Source of the DNA: Chenopodium formosanum
Taxonomy: Eukaryota > Streptophyta > Magnoliopsida > Caryophyllales > Amaranthaceae
DNA length: 64,000 nt
Direction of reading: 5' to 3'
Assembly: GCA_024500155.1 (NCBI GenBank)
Contig: CM044866.1
Location: forward strand, 42,151,501-42,215,500
Below the pieces are notes generated by a model, which saw only the letters and a list, made by a program, of their open reading frames with translations, did no database searches and had not been told where the DNA came from. Positions 1 to 11,728 of the stretch are shown here, one piece after another; within the stretch, counting starts at the first letter, position 1, and each line of letters begins with the position of its first letter. Both the position numbers and the translations under genes were made by a program.

Positions 1-310
1 TTTAGATAATGTTTATGAGGCAAGAAAAAAATATCTAACTGTCTTTGAACATCTTTAAATTCGAATAGAAATAGGACTTAAAAAAGGAAAGTTTCTAAAA
101 GTTTTTATCATGGACCAAACTAAACTGGAATGCACGTTTTTCATAAATAGGGTAAGAAGAAATATTTTCAAAAACAGAAAGAAGAGATATTTTAATAAAA
201 ACATCCTCATCACTAGACTTTTCATACTTTCGCTTTGTTCGATAATCAAATGACATGAAAGGTATTCATCACTGGGTTTGGTTTTGGGGAGACACATTTG
301 GGTGTCTACA
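1..310 (-). mobile_element. Edge of a Tat/Ogre-like LTR (reverse orientation)
   Basis: The reverse complement starts with TGTAGACACC at 310 and is clearly similar, over about 200 bases, to the LTR that starts at 17,995 (shared blocks include the CCCCAAAACCAAACCCA run and TAGTTTGGTCCATGATAA). The sequence on the other side of 310 is Athila gag coding sequence, not a polypurine tract, so this is a 5' LTR end or solo LTR inserted into that gag. The other end lies outside the window, so the duplication cannot be tested. Confidence 0.75.
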
Positions 311-1188
311 GTTGACGAGGCCTACAAAATGATTGAAGAGGTTGCCAAACATTATGCTTATGGGGGTGACAAAAGACAAAGTCATCCCAAGAAGGGCAAG
401 CATGATCTTGAGGCAATAGATCTTATTGCTTCAAAGGTTGATATGTTAGCTCGAAAGCTAGATCAAGTGAACAATGTTCCCAGTAGCTCCTCCTCGCAAG
501 TCATGTCTTGGGAGACTTGTGGAGGAAACGATCACATGGCATCCTATTGCATCTCTAGAACAACGGAGCATGTGGCTTCTATTGGGAGAAATGATCCTTA
601 CTCTCAAACCTATAACCAAGGTTGGAAACAACATCCAAATTTTGGGTGGAAACAACCCAACCAAGCTCCTCCTTCTCAAAAAAATTATAACCAAGCTCCT
701 CCTCCTCAAAACAATACCAATCAACCCTATTCACAACAACAAGCTCCCTTCGCCACCCCAACCAAAGAGACAATGTCCAACAAAGAACCCAATACAATCA
801 AGCCCCTCCTCCTCAAAAATCCAACATTGAATTCGTTTTGGAAACCTTCATGATCCAACAAATCAAGATCAATGGGGAAGTTAGTAGCTCAATCCAACAA
901 CTCCAAGCACACAATAAGATGATTGAAAGTCAATTATCTTAAATTGCGAATCAAGTTGGATGCCCTTCTGACTCCGGTGGTCAACTTCCAAGAACAACGG
1001 TAATGAACCCAAAGGAGCATGCAAAATAAATCACCTTGATTTTGGAAGGAGGGTATGAAGATCCAATCATGAGAGAAGAGGTCGCTAAAAAGGGAGACGA
1101 GGGAGATGATTGGGTGGATGAAAGTGAGTTTGAAAACGAAGTGAGTGAGGAGGCAAGAGGAAGGTCAAAATTAAGTGATGAGGATGCC
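311..1188 (+). pseudogene. Athila-type Ty3/gypsy gag, first part, broken
   Basis: Translation gives the end of an Athila-type capsid region (the block VDEAYKMIEEVAKHYAYGG), then a Q/N/P-rich stretch with a CysCys-His-Cys-like remnant (WETCGGNDHMASYC). The product would be the structural Gag protein that packages element RNA. The 5' end is cut by the reverse LTR ending at 310. The frame shifts near 830 and in-frame TAA stops follow (around 939 and 1027). The reading resumes after the inserted solo LTR at 1,189-2,655. Family assignment rests on the gag/protease word pattern and on the Athila-like 3' signatures further down. Confidence 0.75.
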
Positions 1189-2655
1189 TGATGCGGTGTC
1201 GAAACGCACACAAATTAATAATAATTACCCTAAGACTACTAACTTTTAATTAGTGGAAGTAAGGGTCGATCCCACGAAGAATGTGCTTGCAAATAACTAA
1301 GAATAACAAAGACTCAAAACAGTAAAAGAATGATTGGGGGGTGTTTAAGGATAAAGATAAACTAACAACTAGGAACTTAAACTAATAAGAACAAGAACAG
1401 ATAAGGAACTTGAGATACTCAGCAACTACATATAGAAATCCACCATGCAAATGTATAATCACGGACTTATTACTTAACCCTTTAGAATAGCTTGACTTAT
1501 AGAACAAGTTCCTCTGTTTTCCCTTAGTAATGGTTAGATCCCGTACGACTTTCACTAACCCTAACCAACAGATAACCCCTATACTACGAGCAAGGAATTT
1601 AACCTGATGACAGCATTAAGAACTAGGAAAACATCAGGCCAAGACAACCACAACACTCCGGAACTTACGTGATTTGGCCTCGATCAAGAATTACTTTTCA
1701 ATTAATAGAGTGGAACGTCCTCCTCTACAATTGTTTGCTACTCGATTAATGTTCCCAAGCAATTACGGACTTAGTAGTATTAATTAGCAAAAGAAATCAG
1801 ACCCAAACAAATAGTTGTACACCTACTTATAAGAAATCATCATTCGTATGAACAAAACAATAATTCAAGAATACTCTAAAGCATTAATCATTAAAACCAA
1901 CAATACTCGTCTCAAATACTTAATGCATGGCTTCAAACTAATAGTTACTGAGCATAACAAGCTAAGGACTCATAATACAAAGATAAGAAAAGAAAACAAA
2001 ACAAGAACCCATCAAGTTTCTCAGATTTGGATCAGAGTTCCTCTCGGGCAACTCCGAATTCCTTCGCTGCAATGTATCACGAAGAGTGACCAACGACTCC
2101 TAACCCTAGAAGGGTTTTGGAGTGAAGCCTCCCTTCTCTCTCGTCTCTTCTTCAGTGTCTGGCTTGTTTTCTCTATGATTTCGTGGCTTTAAATAGGCTA
2201 AGAGATAATTGGGAATCTTTCAAAGATAAGGAAAGTAATTAGATAAAATTGTGAAAAATATATCTCTTCCATATCTTAACCAATTGATAAGATCTTCTTT
2301 TCATTCATATTTATCTTTTCCAACAGCTGTAGATCTTGTAAATTATTCCCCAAGACTTTCCCAAATTCGTGGATTCAGTGAACCTAGACGAACAAAACGT
2401 GCCCAGCAAGCTGTTTTCATCTCCGTCAGTTTCTCAAGTTCCTCGGCAGGAACTTCCAATTGTGCTCCGCATTGACTCCTTCATTTGGTTGATCTTTTTA
2501 CCTTCTAAAACCACTCAATAACCTATCAAAACACACAAATTAGAAATAAGCCACAAAATATCAAAAACCTAAATAAAAACACTAAAATGCTAAAGGAACT
2601 TATCCAAAATCTAAGGAACATATATATAAAATAGTGTCAGAAATGACACTCATCA
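1189..2655 (+). mobile_element. Solo LTR inserted in Athila gag, 5-bp TSD
   Basis: A 1,467-bp insertion begins TGATG and ends CATCA and is flanked by the direct repeat ATGCC (1184-1188 and 2656-2660). Removing the insertion and one ATGCC rejoins the gag coding sequence. A TATA-like TTTAAATAGG lies near 2,189, as expected inside an LTR. There is no coding region of its own. It is best read as a solo LTR left by recombination between two LTRs. I do not recognise the family. Confidence 0.85.
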
Positions 2656-2660
2656 ATGCC

Positions 2661-3601
2661 TCAAAGAGAGACGAGGGAGAAGTGCAAAGCCAAGCTCCAT
2701 TGAAAGTATATGAGCCTCGTATTCCATTCCCTCATCGAATGATAGAGAAGAAGCTAAATAAGAAACTTTCAAAGTTCCTTGATGAAATGAAAGGACTTCG
2801 GTAAAACATTCCACTTCTTCATGCTTTATCACAAATGCCTACATATGCAAAGTTTTTGAAAGACTTTCTTTTTAAAAAGAGTAGGCTTGAGGAGAGTGAT
2901 TCCATATCCCTTCCAACGGAGACAAGTGCTATTCCTAAAAATGAGCTTCCTGAGAAGTTTTGTGATCCCGGTAGTTTTGCTATACCGGTGAAGGTTGGGG
3001 ATCTTGAATCAACAAATGCTTTGTGTGATCTTGGGGCTAGTGTTAGCCTTATGCCTCTCTCTATGGCCACAAGGTTGAATCTTGGGGAGATAAGTCCCAC
3101 CAAAATGTCAAACCAACTAGCCGACCGCTCGGTTAGAATCCCATTGGGAGTCTTAAAGGACATCCCGGTTCAAGTGGGGAAAGTTCTTGTACCATGCAAT
3201 TTTGTAATCATGGAGATGGATGAAGATTCCAAAATTCCTCTCATATTGGGTAGGCCCTTTTTGAAAACCACGGGTGTTAACATTGACATGAAACAAGGGC
3301 GGCTTACGTATATACCTTACATGTTGGGGATGAAAGAATCTCCTTCTCGTTTTCGGAAACGTTGAATTACCCTATGGTTAAATAAGTTCATCGGATCGAT
3401 GTTTTGGCTAATACTTTGAAGGAAGACATGGAGGAGGAGTCACAAGAATTGACTCATGCTTCGGAGGTGAAAAAGCAAAAGGGGGCCAAGAAGACAAAAA
3501 GAAACAAGATCAAGTTGATGGAGAAATTATTTGGTTACATTTCTAGTGATAATAGCAATATGACTATTTTGCCTAAGGAAAATGGCAAGTGTGTGGGAAC
3601 A
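2661..3601 (+). pseudogene. Athila-type gag end and aspartic protease
   Basis: Continues the gag after the solo LTR. From 2,835 an open frame of 176 codons carries the retropepsin-like domain. The active-site block CDLGASVSLMPLS (DLGA in place of the usual DTG/DSG) and the downstream ILGRPFL block are typical of Athila gag-protease. The enzyme would cut the polyprotein. A TAA stop near 2,803 separates it from the rest of gag, and the frame breaks again at 3,363. A lysine-rich tail runs to about 3,600. No reverse transcriptase, RNase H or integrase follows, so the copy is both degenerate and lacking pol. Confidence 0.8.
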
Positions 3602-3609
3602 ATGAAATG

Positions 3610-5019
3610 TAGGCCTGATCACGGATCGGATATCTGATCCGAAATGGGATTTCGGATCGGATATCCGTATTCGAAAATACGTATATTTGCTATTTGTATC
3701 CGATCCGAAAAGTTCAGATATCCGAAAATTCGGATATCCGAACTTTTCGGATCGGATATATCGGATATCCTATATCTGACTACTTTGATTACAAGTTGTT
3801 TTAAATGGCAAAATTGATTTTTTTTTCCCATTTTCTCCTCATGTTACTCACAACCTGAACAAAGAGCGATAAAATAGATGTGTAATTATCCTATTAAAAA
3901 TAATTATCCTATTAAAAAAATGGACTTGTAAATATTGTCCACAACTAATTTTCAGAAAAAAAAAACAAAATAATAAAATTACAAAATACAAATAACCTGC
4001 CATGGCTGCCAATTTGCCAAAATGCAAACTAGTTGGGTAACTGCTACAAAAGTACAAATCACATAACAAAGAAAATTTAAAGTCCAAATACATTAATGTC
4101 CAAATAGTTAACAATACATGCATTTTATCTTATACTAAAAAATAAGTCATCAACGCCGGAAACCGATAGCGGATCAACAAAGTATGAGCATACGGCAAGT
4201 CAACAACTCTACAAAATATGAGATATCAAAATATTAGATAATCATAAGATAAATAAAAACAAAAAAGATGCAGAAATTAAACTAGTAGAACACTGAGTCC
4301 GTTGCTTAGAACATTGGTGTAAGAGGTAAAATAGTCACACAATTAACGTTTTCTCCAAATTTAATCAACAACAATAGATTAATAGAAGTATAGAACCTAA
4401 AAATCAAGAAGAAGCAAACGAACAGAACAATAGAATTTTGAAAACCCAATTACCTAATTAAAATTATAAATTATATCAAAAGAGGAAAAGGGTTAATTAC
4501 CTTGGTGGAGGAGTGAGGGGCGCCGCTTTTGGTGAAGGAGTGAGGGGCGGGGCGCCGCTTCTGGTGGAGGAGTGAGGGAAGATTGTGGTGGTTTTGAGTC
4601 TTTGAAGGTGGTTGGAGATGGGGTGGTCTGAAGTTCTGAGAAAAGGAGTAGAGAGGAGAGATCGAGAGAGAACTCAGAGAAGACTAAGAGAGGAGTGAGA
4701 AACTGAGAAGACTAACTGAGAAGAGGGAGGCGGATTTGAAATTAGGGTAAGTTGAGTTTTTATTGGGCTTGGGCTGTTGGGCATATGGATAATATTTGAA
4801 CTTTAAAATATAGGTAAAAAAAAAAAGTAATTTTCGGATATCCGATCTGATACCCGATATCCGACTTTATTTTCGGATATTCGGATAACCGAAATTCAAA
4901 TTATTGATATCCGATATCCGATCCGAAAATATTTTCGGATCGGGTATCCTAAATTTTCGGATTGGGTGCGGATCGGATCTTCGGATTATCGGATAATCAG
5001 ATAGTTTTGCTCAAGCCTA
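3610..5019. mobile_element. hAT-like non-autonomous element with 8-bp TSD
   Basis: Ends are TAGGCCTGATCA and the inverted TAGGCTTGAGCA, flanked by the 8-bp direct repeat ATGAAATG (3602-3609 and 5020-5027), the hallmark of hAT transposition. Both subterminal regions (about 3,626-3,780 and 4,830-5,000) are packed with copies of TCGGATATCCGAT-like words, which could be transposase-binding repeats. The middle is AT-rich and includes a short tandem repeat of a GGAGTGAGGGGCG unit around 4,505-4,580. No transposase ORF is visible, so it would need an autonomous partner. Confidence 0.88.
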
Positions 5020-5027
5020 ATGAAATG

Positions 5028-5140
5028 GGTCAAAAAGGTGTGCCTTGACCCACCATAATCATGGATCCCGCAATGTCGTCAAGCTAATGACGTTAAAAGA
5101 GCGCTTCCGGGAGGCAACCCGAGTTTCTCACACTCCCTCA
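5028..5140 (+). other. Athila post-pol conserved segment
   Basis: Contains GAGCGCTTCCGGGAGGCAACCC at 5,099-5,120. This matches the conserved sequence that follows the pol stop codon in Athila-type elements. Here it lies only about 70 bp after the gag-protease remnant once the hAT-like element is removed, which shows that the pol region is absent from this copy. Confidence 0.6.
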
Positions 5141-5261
5141 TAAACTATTATTTCCTTTCCATCATTTTTATTATTACTAACTTTTCTCTTAATATCTTTT
5201 GTAGTTATTGGTGAAAAGAGAAGTAAGAAAATTTTTTGTGGAAGTGAAGTAGTGGCCTTAA

Positions 5262-5318
5262 TAATAATCATAATAATAATGGTGATAATAATAATTTTAT
5301 TATTATTATTATTATTAT
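5262..5318. repeat. (ATT/AAT)n microsatellite
   Basis: Interrupted AAT then ATT triplet runs. No gene is called on it; reading frames through it are low-complexity I/L runs. Confidence 0.9.
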
Positions 5319-5362
5319 GCCTTATTGTTATAAAAAAAAAAATAGAGTTCCGTACAGCATCA

Positions 5363-5587
5363 GGTCTGCACGAATGTGCAGAACACAGCACGTTCGTGCA
5401 GAGGCAACCAGAAGCAATCAGAATCGCAGTCCAGAGTATGGCACGGACGTGCCAAATTAAGCACGTCCGTGCAAGAAGACTAGCACGCCCGTGTAACCCT
5501 CTGCACGTCCGTGCACATTCAAGCAGACTTGACCCCAATCTGTCTGAGGCTGCACGTCCGTGTCGAATGTTGCACGTCCGTGCAGCC
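5363..5587. repeat. Array of GCACGTCCGTGC palindromic words upstream of Athila ORF1
   Basis: At least eight copies of an imperfect 12-14 bp palindrome (consensus TGCACGTCCGTGCA, variants GCACGAATGTGC, GCACGTTCGTGC, GCACGGACGTGC, GCACGCCCGTGT) at roughly 20-40 bp spacing. The same word array occurs in the U3 part of the element's 3' LTR at 11,975-12,215. A pyrimidine-rich leader follows (about 5,630-5,800). Inferred: a promoter-like module for the ORF1 gene downstream. No clear TATA box is seen here. Confidence 0.7.
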
Positions 5588-5599
5588 CCAGATATTCGA

Positions 5600-6412
5600 G
5601 TAGCTTCACGGTTTAAGTCAAAAAAAAATTTCTCACTTCCCTTCTCATTCTCACTCTACGAAAATCACTCATTCTCTCTCTAAAAATCCTTTCCTCTTCC
5701 TCCATACTCACTGAAATCTCCATACTCACCCAAATTCTCACCTAAATTCAACTCTTTACACCAAAATCTTCACTCCATTTCAACAAAATCACAAACTACT
5801 ACTCCATTCTCCTTCTTTAAACCCAAAAAAAACATACCCTATTGCTCAAACCCTAACATTAAAAAATCAATTGGGGGTTTTCTTTGGGAGTGAACATTGA
5901 AGCAATTGGTTGAAGGAGGGCACTCAAGCAATCATAAGGAAGGTTATAAAGGTTTATTTGTGGGTTTCACACCCACGATACGCTCGGTATAATCATTCTT
6001 CCCCCTTCCACTTGCTAGCTTAAGTTTGTAGTTGTTTGTGTATGAATTTGCTTAAAAATTGTTCTAATTGCTCATAAGTGAATGATAGTTGATAATTGCC
6101 TAGTATTTGTGAATTTGAAGGTGTTTGGTGAATGTTTTGAGAATTGGATATTTGTAAGTTTGGAATTGAGGAGTAGATTTTTGTGAATGAAAAAACATGC
6201 TTGTTAAGTGAATTGTTGTGTTGGTTTGTTGATAATAGTGCATGAAATTAATGTTGATATTGTTGTGATTTGCATTGATGGAATAAGTCTTGGTTTTTTG
6301 GTGATTTGATTGCCTTGTTTAGGTTGTGGACTTAGAGCTTGAGATTGTTGTGAGTTGCATTGGTGCACTAGCTTGGCTTAATTGTGTTGTGTTTGTTGGC
6401 CTTGTTTGAGCT
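5600..6412 (+). other. Leader-like region of the Athila extra ORF
   Basis: No gene. A C/T-rich stretch (5,630-5,800) is followed by a T/G-rich stretch (5,990-6,480) with possible intron-like GTATAATC and TTG-rich sequence. It reads like a 5' untranslated leader, possibly with an intron, leading to the ORF at 6,485. Confidence 0.4.
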
Positions 6413-6484
6413 TTGATTTGTCGACTTTGTGGACCTAGTTTCTTTGTGTGGTTGTGTGGTGATTATCTTGTCTTGTTTTGTTTG

Positions 6485-9400
6485 ATGGCATTGCATAAAG
6501 ACCGACCATGTCTAGAAGAAACCGACCTAGAAACACCGATGCTAGGTACCGTAACCCTTCTCCTTCCCCCCGTTAATCCACCACAAGTGGATACTATGTG
6601 GATTGTGTTCAATGACAAAACCTTTTTGGCCAACTACCATATGATAAGTAGGAGGAGAATTAGGCCGACCAAGTTCTATGACGAGGATGTAGCGGAGTCC
6701 TTGGGGGTAGGGGAAGACGTTAGGATGCTATTTGAGGGATGTGGCCTAGGTCGTTGGCTAGACTTACGCACCCTAACCTACAAGAGGTTGACTCTTGAGT
6801 TCCTTTCTACCCTCCAAGTGCAACGAGGCAACAATAGGGTCCCCCGCCGCATTACCTTCCAACTCATGAATACCCACCATAACATTAACATAAGAAGGGT
6901 AAACCAAGCCTTGGGAGGCCAACGACGGGAACCATAGGACCAAGGGATAGACACCCTCGTAACTATAATGCGGTTGAGTTTTGGAGAAAACTAATCGACC
7001 TATTCAACTATAACCCTAGGTCCGACAAGGACACGACCATCATCCACCCCGGCTTTAGGCTTTCCCAGCGTACCATAGCGAACACCACATTTGCTAGAGG
7101 TGATAGTTCGGGGTAGTGTCCACTAGGGAGCTTTACTTCCTATGGCATTTAAGCGAGGGTAGCACGGCCTTAGATGTAGGGTCATGGCTAGTCGAGCACC
7201 TAGAGGATGTTGCCGTGGGGTCCGGTAGCATCACCATAGGTGGCATGATCACTATTATTGCTTCTGCTCTGAATCTTAATTTAGCAGATGAGGAGGTTTG
7301 TCCAGGGCTGACGCGGCTTGACATGCAATCTTTGAGGACAATGAGATGGCTTGTGGACGCAAAAGGGCCACATCCTTACTTGTGGCATGTGAGTGGGCGG
7401 CCCTATGCCTTCCTTCCCGACCTAGAGAGGACCTACATCTACGACGAGAGCAATCAGGTCTTTGAGAGGGACCATCCTTGGATTCCCGGTGAAGATGAAA
7501 AAGAGCATGAGTAACCACAACAACTGTAACACCCCCAAATCTCCCTCTACGGAAATACTAGTATAATACGTATAATTATACCGTAGAGATAGACTTAGGC
7601 GTATTACCGCCGCGTGATTACGCAAGGCTGCTCATCTTACTAAAAACAACAATACTTTGCAGCGGAAACTTCAATACTCTTCTTTATTAATAATAACCCT
7701 AAATAGTAACCAAAGTTATGAGTACTTTAAATAGATACAAGACAAAATTCCTAATTTAGTGAAAACCAATCCCGGGACTCCAATGCATCATTTATTGACT
7801 CCAACCTGAAAATAAGAACACTGCTTACCATTACGGTAAACAGGGCGAACCAAAACAAATAAGAAGTACGGGTTAGCAAAATATGCTAAGTACGATAAGT
7901 GCAAGATAATTAAACTCAATTTATTCGCAAATATGCTTTAAAACCAATTTCCAATAAATAATCCAATAATTCCAAACTCATGGTTTAAAACCAATTCTCA
8001 ATAATTCCAATATCAATAATCAATAGAACCAATTCCAATTATTTAAAACCAATTCCTTATATTAAAACCAATTCCTCTCCCAAGTGTGCACACCCCCCAA
8101 GCTAGTCTCCTTATATTACAAGGCTATTCTTGAGGAAAGACTAGGTCATACAAAGTCCATAGTCTTATCAATAAACCAAATCCGCATAGTGGGATTACTA
8201 ACATGCTTATAAAGCATACATAATAATAAATCCACGATTCTATAAATCCTCTTTTAAATCCAATAATTCAACCTTTAATAATAATCCGAACTTCTTTTTA
8301 ATAAATTCAACATGCTTTTAAAATCAATCCTTTTTAAACATGAATAATAAATTAATCAATCAAAACATGTTATAAAAATCAATAATCTAATTTAGTTATT
8401 AAAACCAATCCTTTAAACATACTTTTAATTCATAAACCACAATTCAATTCAATTTAATTCAATTCATCATTCAAACATGTTATTCAAACCGATCACTTTC
8501 AAGGTATCTAGCCACCTAACGTACCTTGATCTCCACTTAGCCAACAACACTCCAAAAGGACTCTCAAGTAGCTTGATCAAAAACACCCTATAAATAAATA
8601 TAACCTTAATCAATATAAGGTTAACAAATAATTAAATTAAACCCTCCCAACTATATGTACATGAACCTCTTAAATTAATTCAACATGAATATTATTAAAA
8701 CATGATTTTATATAATTAAAACTACTCATAATAATTTCATATTAATCTCCCATAATAATAATAATAATAATTGAATAAAAGAAAAGGAGAAGAAAAGAAT
8801 TGGATTTGCGCAGGAAATAATAGGCAGAACTTTCAGAGGCTATAACTCCTTCAATATAGCTCCGAATTGAGTGATTCTTGAGCCTAACCTCAAGGATTTT
8901 TCGAGAGGAACAACCTTCTGTGAAATGTCACTACCCCAAAAACTGACCAGAAGTGCCCGAAAATTGGCTTCAAAGATGGACGGGATGATTTGTGTAAAAT
9001 TGAGGAGAAGAAAAGAAGAGAATTTGTGTGAAGAATGTGAGAGGTATGAAGGGGTATTTATAGGCTAGTATGTGCATGAATTATGGTAGGAAAATATAGG
9101 AATAATTATGGTAATTAGGGTTTAAGAGATTACTTGGAGAAGTAAGCAAAGATTTAAGGAAGGTTTTGATATTTGAAGGGATTGTGTATAATTGAATATG
9201 GAAGGTATGTATGTCATGAAAAATATTAAGGAAATTGGAATTGCTTGGGGAATAATTAAGAAGAATGAATGGAAACAAAATATAATAATTGGATATCAAA
9301 AAGATGGAGAATTAGAATTATGGAAAATAGGAGATTTTAGGGAGATAATTAAAAATACAATTTACCAAAATATTTTCCCAAAATCTTTATGGGATGACCG

Positions 9401-10246
9401 AAATTATTGAGCTTTCCTAAGCTCATATTTTCAGCCTTCCTATTTAGTATTTAGGAATATATTTTGCTCGTTTTAAGGAATTAAAAATAATTGTGTATAT
9501 AATATATATTGTAATAAATAATTAAATAATAAAATACCAAATATTTACCAAATAATTTAACTTATAAAATCAGATTTTATTCATAAGAAAATCTGAAATT
9601 ATTAGCTAAATAAATTATATTTTCGGACTTATTAAAATAATAATAAAATATAGCTTTTGCCTTAATTAAAATATCCGAAATATATAAATAATCCGGTTTT
9701 TAAAATAGGATAAATGGATAATAAATCTTATCCAAAATAATGATTAGTTTTCAAAATACTTTTGGCGCCAAAATTCAAATATTATTTTGGCTCCAAATAA
9801 TAAATTTACTAAAATACCCTTTTTATAAAATAATTCCTAATTAATAATTAGGAAAATACGTATGAAAATACGGGGTATTACAACAACAAGAGCAAGAGAA
9901 ACAACAAGATCAAGAGCAACAACAACAACAATTTCAATAACAACAATTCAATAAACATCAACATGAGCACCAACAAGGGTACCAAGAGGGGTACCAAGGC
10001 CAAGGTGTGGGTGAGGGTAACCCACCCCTTTAATTCGAGCAACAAATGCACCTAATGAACACCGTTTCTAACCGCATGTCCACCGAGTTTGAGACTATGA
10101 GAAAGTCTCACGAAGACATGAGGTCCTCCTACGATAATATGAGGAAAAGCTTCGAGGGTCTTCGATTGGAATTGGGTGAATTTCAGAATGTCTACCGACA
10201 TTTGTACCCTGGGGGCTTAAGCTCCCAAGGAGGCCCGAGCCATTGA
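6485..10246 (+). pseudogene. Athila ORF1-like gene at the env position, interrupted by a solo LTR
   Basis: From ATG 6,485 the frame encodes the Athila ORF-1 type protein (block RIRPTKFYDEDVAESLG, then CGLGRWLDLRTLTYKRL). A TAG at 6,935-6,937, a frame change before the block NYNAVEFWRKLIDL, and another before 7,116 break it. The frame opens again to 7,514 (block TRELYFLWHLSEG), is interrupted by the solo LTR at 7,525-9,882, and resumes with a Q-rich segment and a coiled-coil-like tail (10,046-10,246, repeated S-E-D-M-R and N-M-R-K-S-F heptad words). Function is unknown. The position after pol matches the env-like gene of Athila, but I see no clear signal peptide or fusion region. Confidence 0.7.
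7525..9882 (+). mobile_element. Solo LTR with TGTAACACCCC end and 5-bp TSD
   Basis: A 2,358-bp insertion starts TGTAACACCCC and ends GGGTATTACA, flanked by ACAAC at 7520-7524 and 9883-9887. The TGTAACACCCC/GGGTRTTACA ends are common in plant Ty3/gypsy chromoviruses of the Tekay/Del type. Content is AT-rich with no convincing coding region; open frames near 8,871-9,410 are lysine/isoleucine-rich and look spurious. A solo LTR is the simplest reading because no internal region or second LTR is present. Confidence 0.85.
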
Positions 10247-11728
10247 GTTAGTTTATCTTCCTCCCCTTTCCTTGTGCTTATTTTGTTTTAACATTGGGGA
10301 CAATGTTTATGATAGCTGGGGGGGAGTCTTTCTCATTGGTTCATATGTTGGTTCATGTGTGTTCTTGTTTTGGTTTCAACTTTGTATGTTGTTTGTTCCT
10401 TTCCCCTAACATCCAAACCCCTTAAATCCAAATTTGCTCCCTTTGAAATCCAACACCCTAAATCCAAATCTCTTAATTTGTGAATACTTCTCCTCTGTCT
10501 TTATTTAGATGTATAGTTCTTTAAATTTATGCTTAGCTTAGTTTAGCTTAACTTTGTAATTATTCATGCTTTCTAGTACCTAAAAAAAAATTCAAAAATA
10601 ACGAAAAAAATCCCAAGGATGAGACTTAAATGACGATGCTTATATGTTCTGCTTGCTTGACTCTTGAGTGATGAGTAAAAGTTCGTTTAGAAGGGTGTGT
10701 GCAAGAGTTGGGGTCATTTAGAGGTCCTTTAATCTTGATTGCATTAGAATATATTAAACGAAAATCGATGAATGCTCAATTGCACGTCTAGCATAGGATA
10801 TTGTCAAATTTTCCCAAAGTAGGATATGTTTGAATCAAATTGCGGTCCCTTGTGCCCTTAATGTTCCTCCCCTCCTCCCCAAAAATGAAACTCTATTAGG
10901 GAATTGGTTCTATTTGTATCTTGTGTAATAAGTGGCATAATAAGCCACATGTTTTGAATAAAAGAAAGAGCCTCTCGCAGTTAAAAGAGGCGAGGGCAAT
11001 GAATGAAAAAAAAAAGAAAAGAAAAAAATTAAAAAAGAAAGGGAGAACAAAAACTCCCCCAAAATTCTCAAAATTTTCACTTTTTCTTATTTAGAGGTCA
11101 ACTTGTGGATGTCTCCCACACATTGTCTATTTTGATGTTTCTTTTGTAAATTCCCGAGTTAGAGTGTAGTTAAAGGGGCTTGGGAGTGCATTTTGAGAGG
11201 TGGACTTGCATTTTGAGATTTTATAACCGAAAGAGGGCTTGTTGCAACTTTGGAATATCTAGATTTGCTCTAGTGAACCAGTAAAAGGTCTAAAGAGGTA
11301 TCCTAGTGCAACCTTGCTTCGTTTTCCTCTTTACCCCCAACTCATGTGTACATTTGTATGATTGGTAATTCTTGAAAGTTGCTCACTTGTCTTGCTTGTG
11401 TCTCATATCCCGATGAGTTGACTTGGGCGAAAAAAAACATCGAAATTGTATGCATGATTTTTTATGTTGTGTTGTGGTTGTGTGAGTTGTGGGTTAAGCT
11501 CAATGGAAACCCTCACGAGATAAAAACTCGTCCTCTTAGGCGACTTATGGGTTTAAATTGCTTTTCACTTGTGCTAAAAGTGTTTATGGTTGTTACCATG
11601 CGGATTTGTGTTTTTATGTTTCCTCTTTATTACCTCTCCTTGGTTTGATCATTAGCAAGTTATCTTCCTTCTTGATTTGACATGTTTGTTTTTCTCGAGG
11701 ACTAGCAAAAGCTTAGCTTGGGGGGATT
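10247..11728 (+). other. Athila 3' untranslated region and polypurine tract
   Basis: No gene. The block ACATTGGGGACAATGT at 10,291-10,306 is the conserved palindromic motif of Athila 3' regions. A-rich stretches follow (10,580-10,610 and 11,005-11,055). The region ends in CGAGGACTAGCAAAAGCTTAGCTTGGGGGGATT, split here as the approach (11,695-11,713) and the purine-rich AGCTTGGGGGGA tract (11,715-11,726), just before the LTR start. That is where plus-strand DNA synthesis would be primed. Confidence 0.65.

Noticed and set aside
5128..5683. Overlapping ORFs on both strands
   Set aside because: They run through ATT triplets and the palindromic array; low-complexity and repeat-derived.
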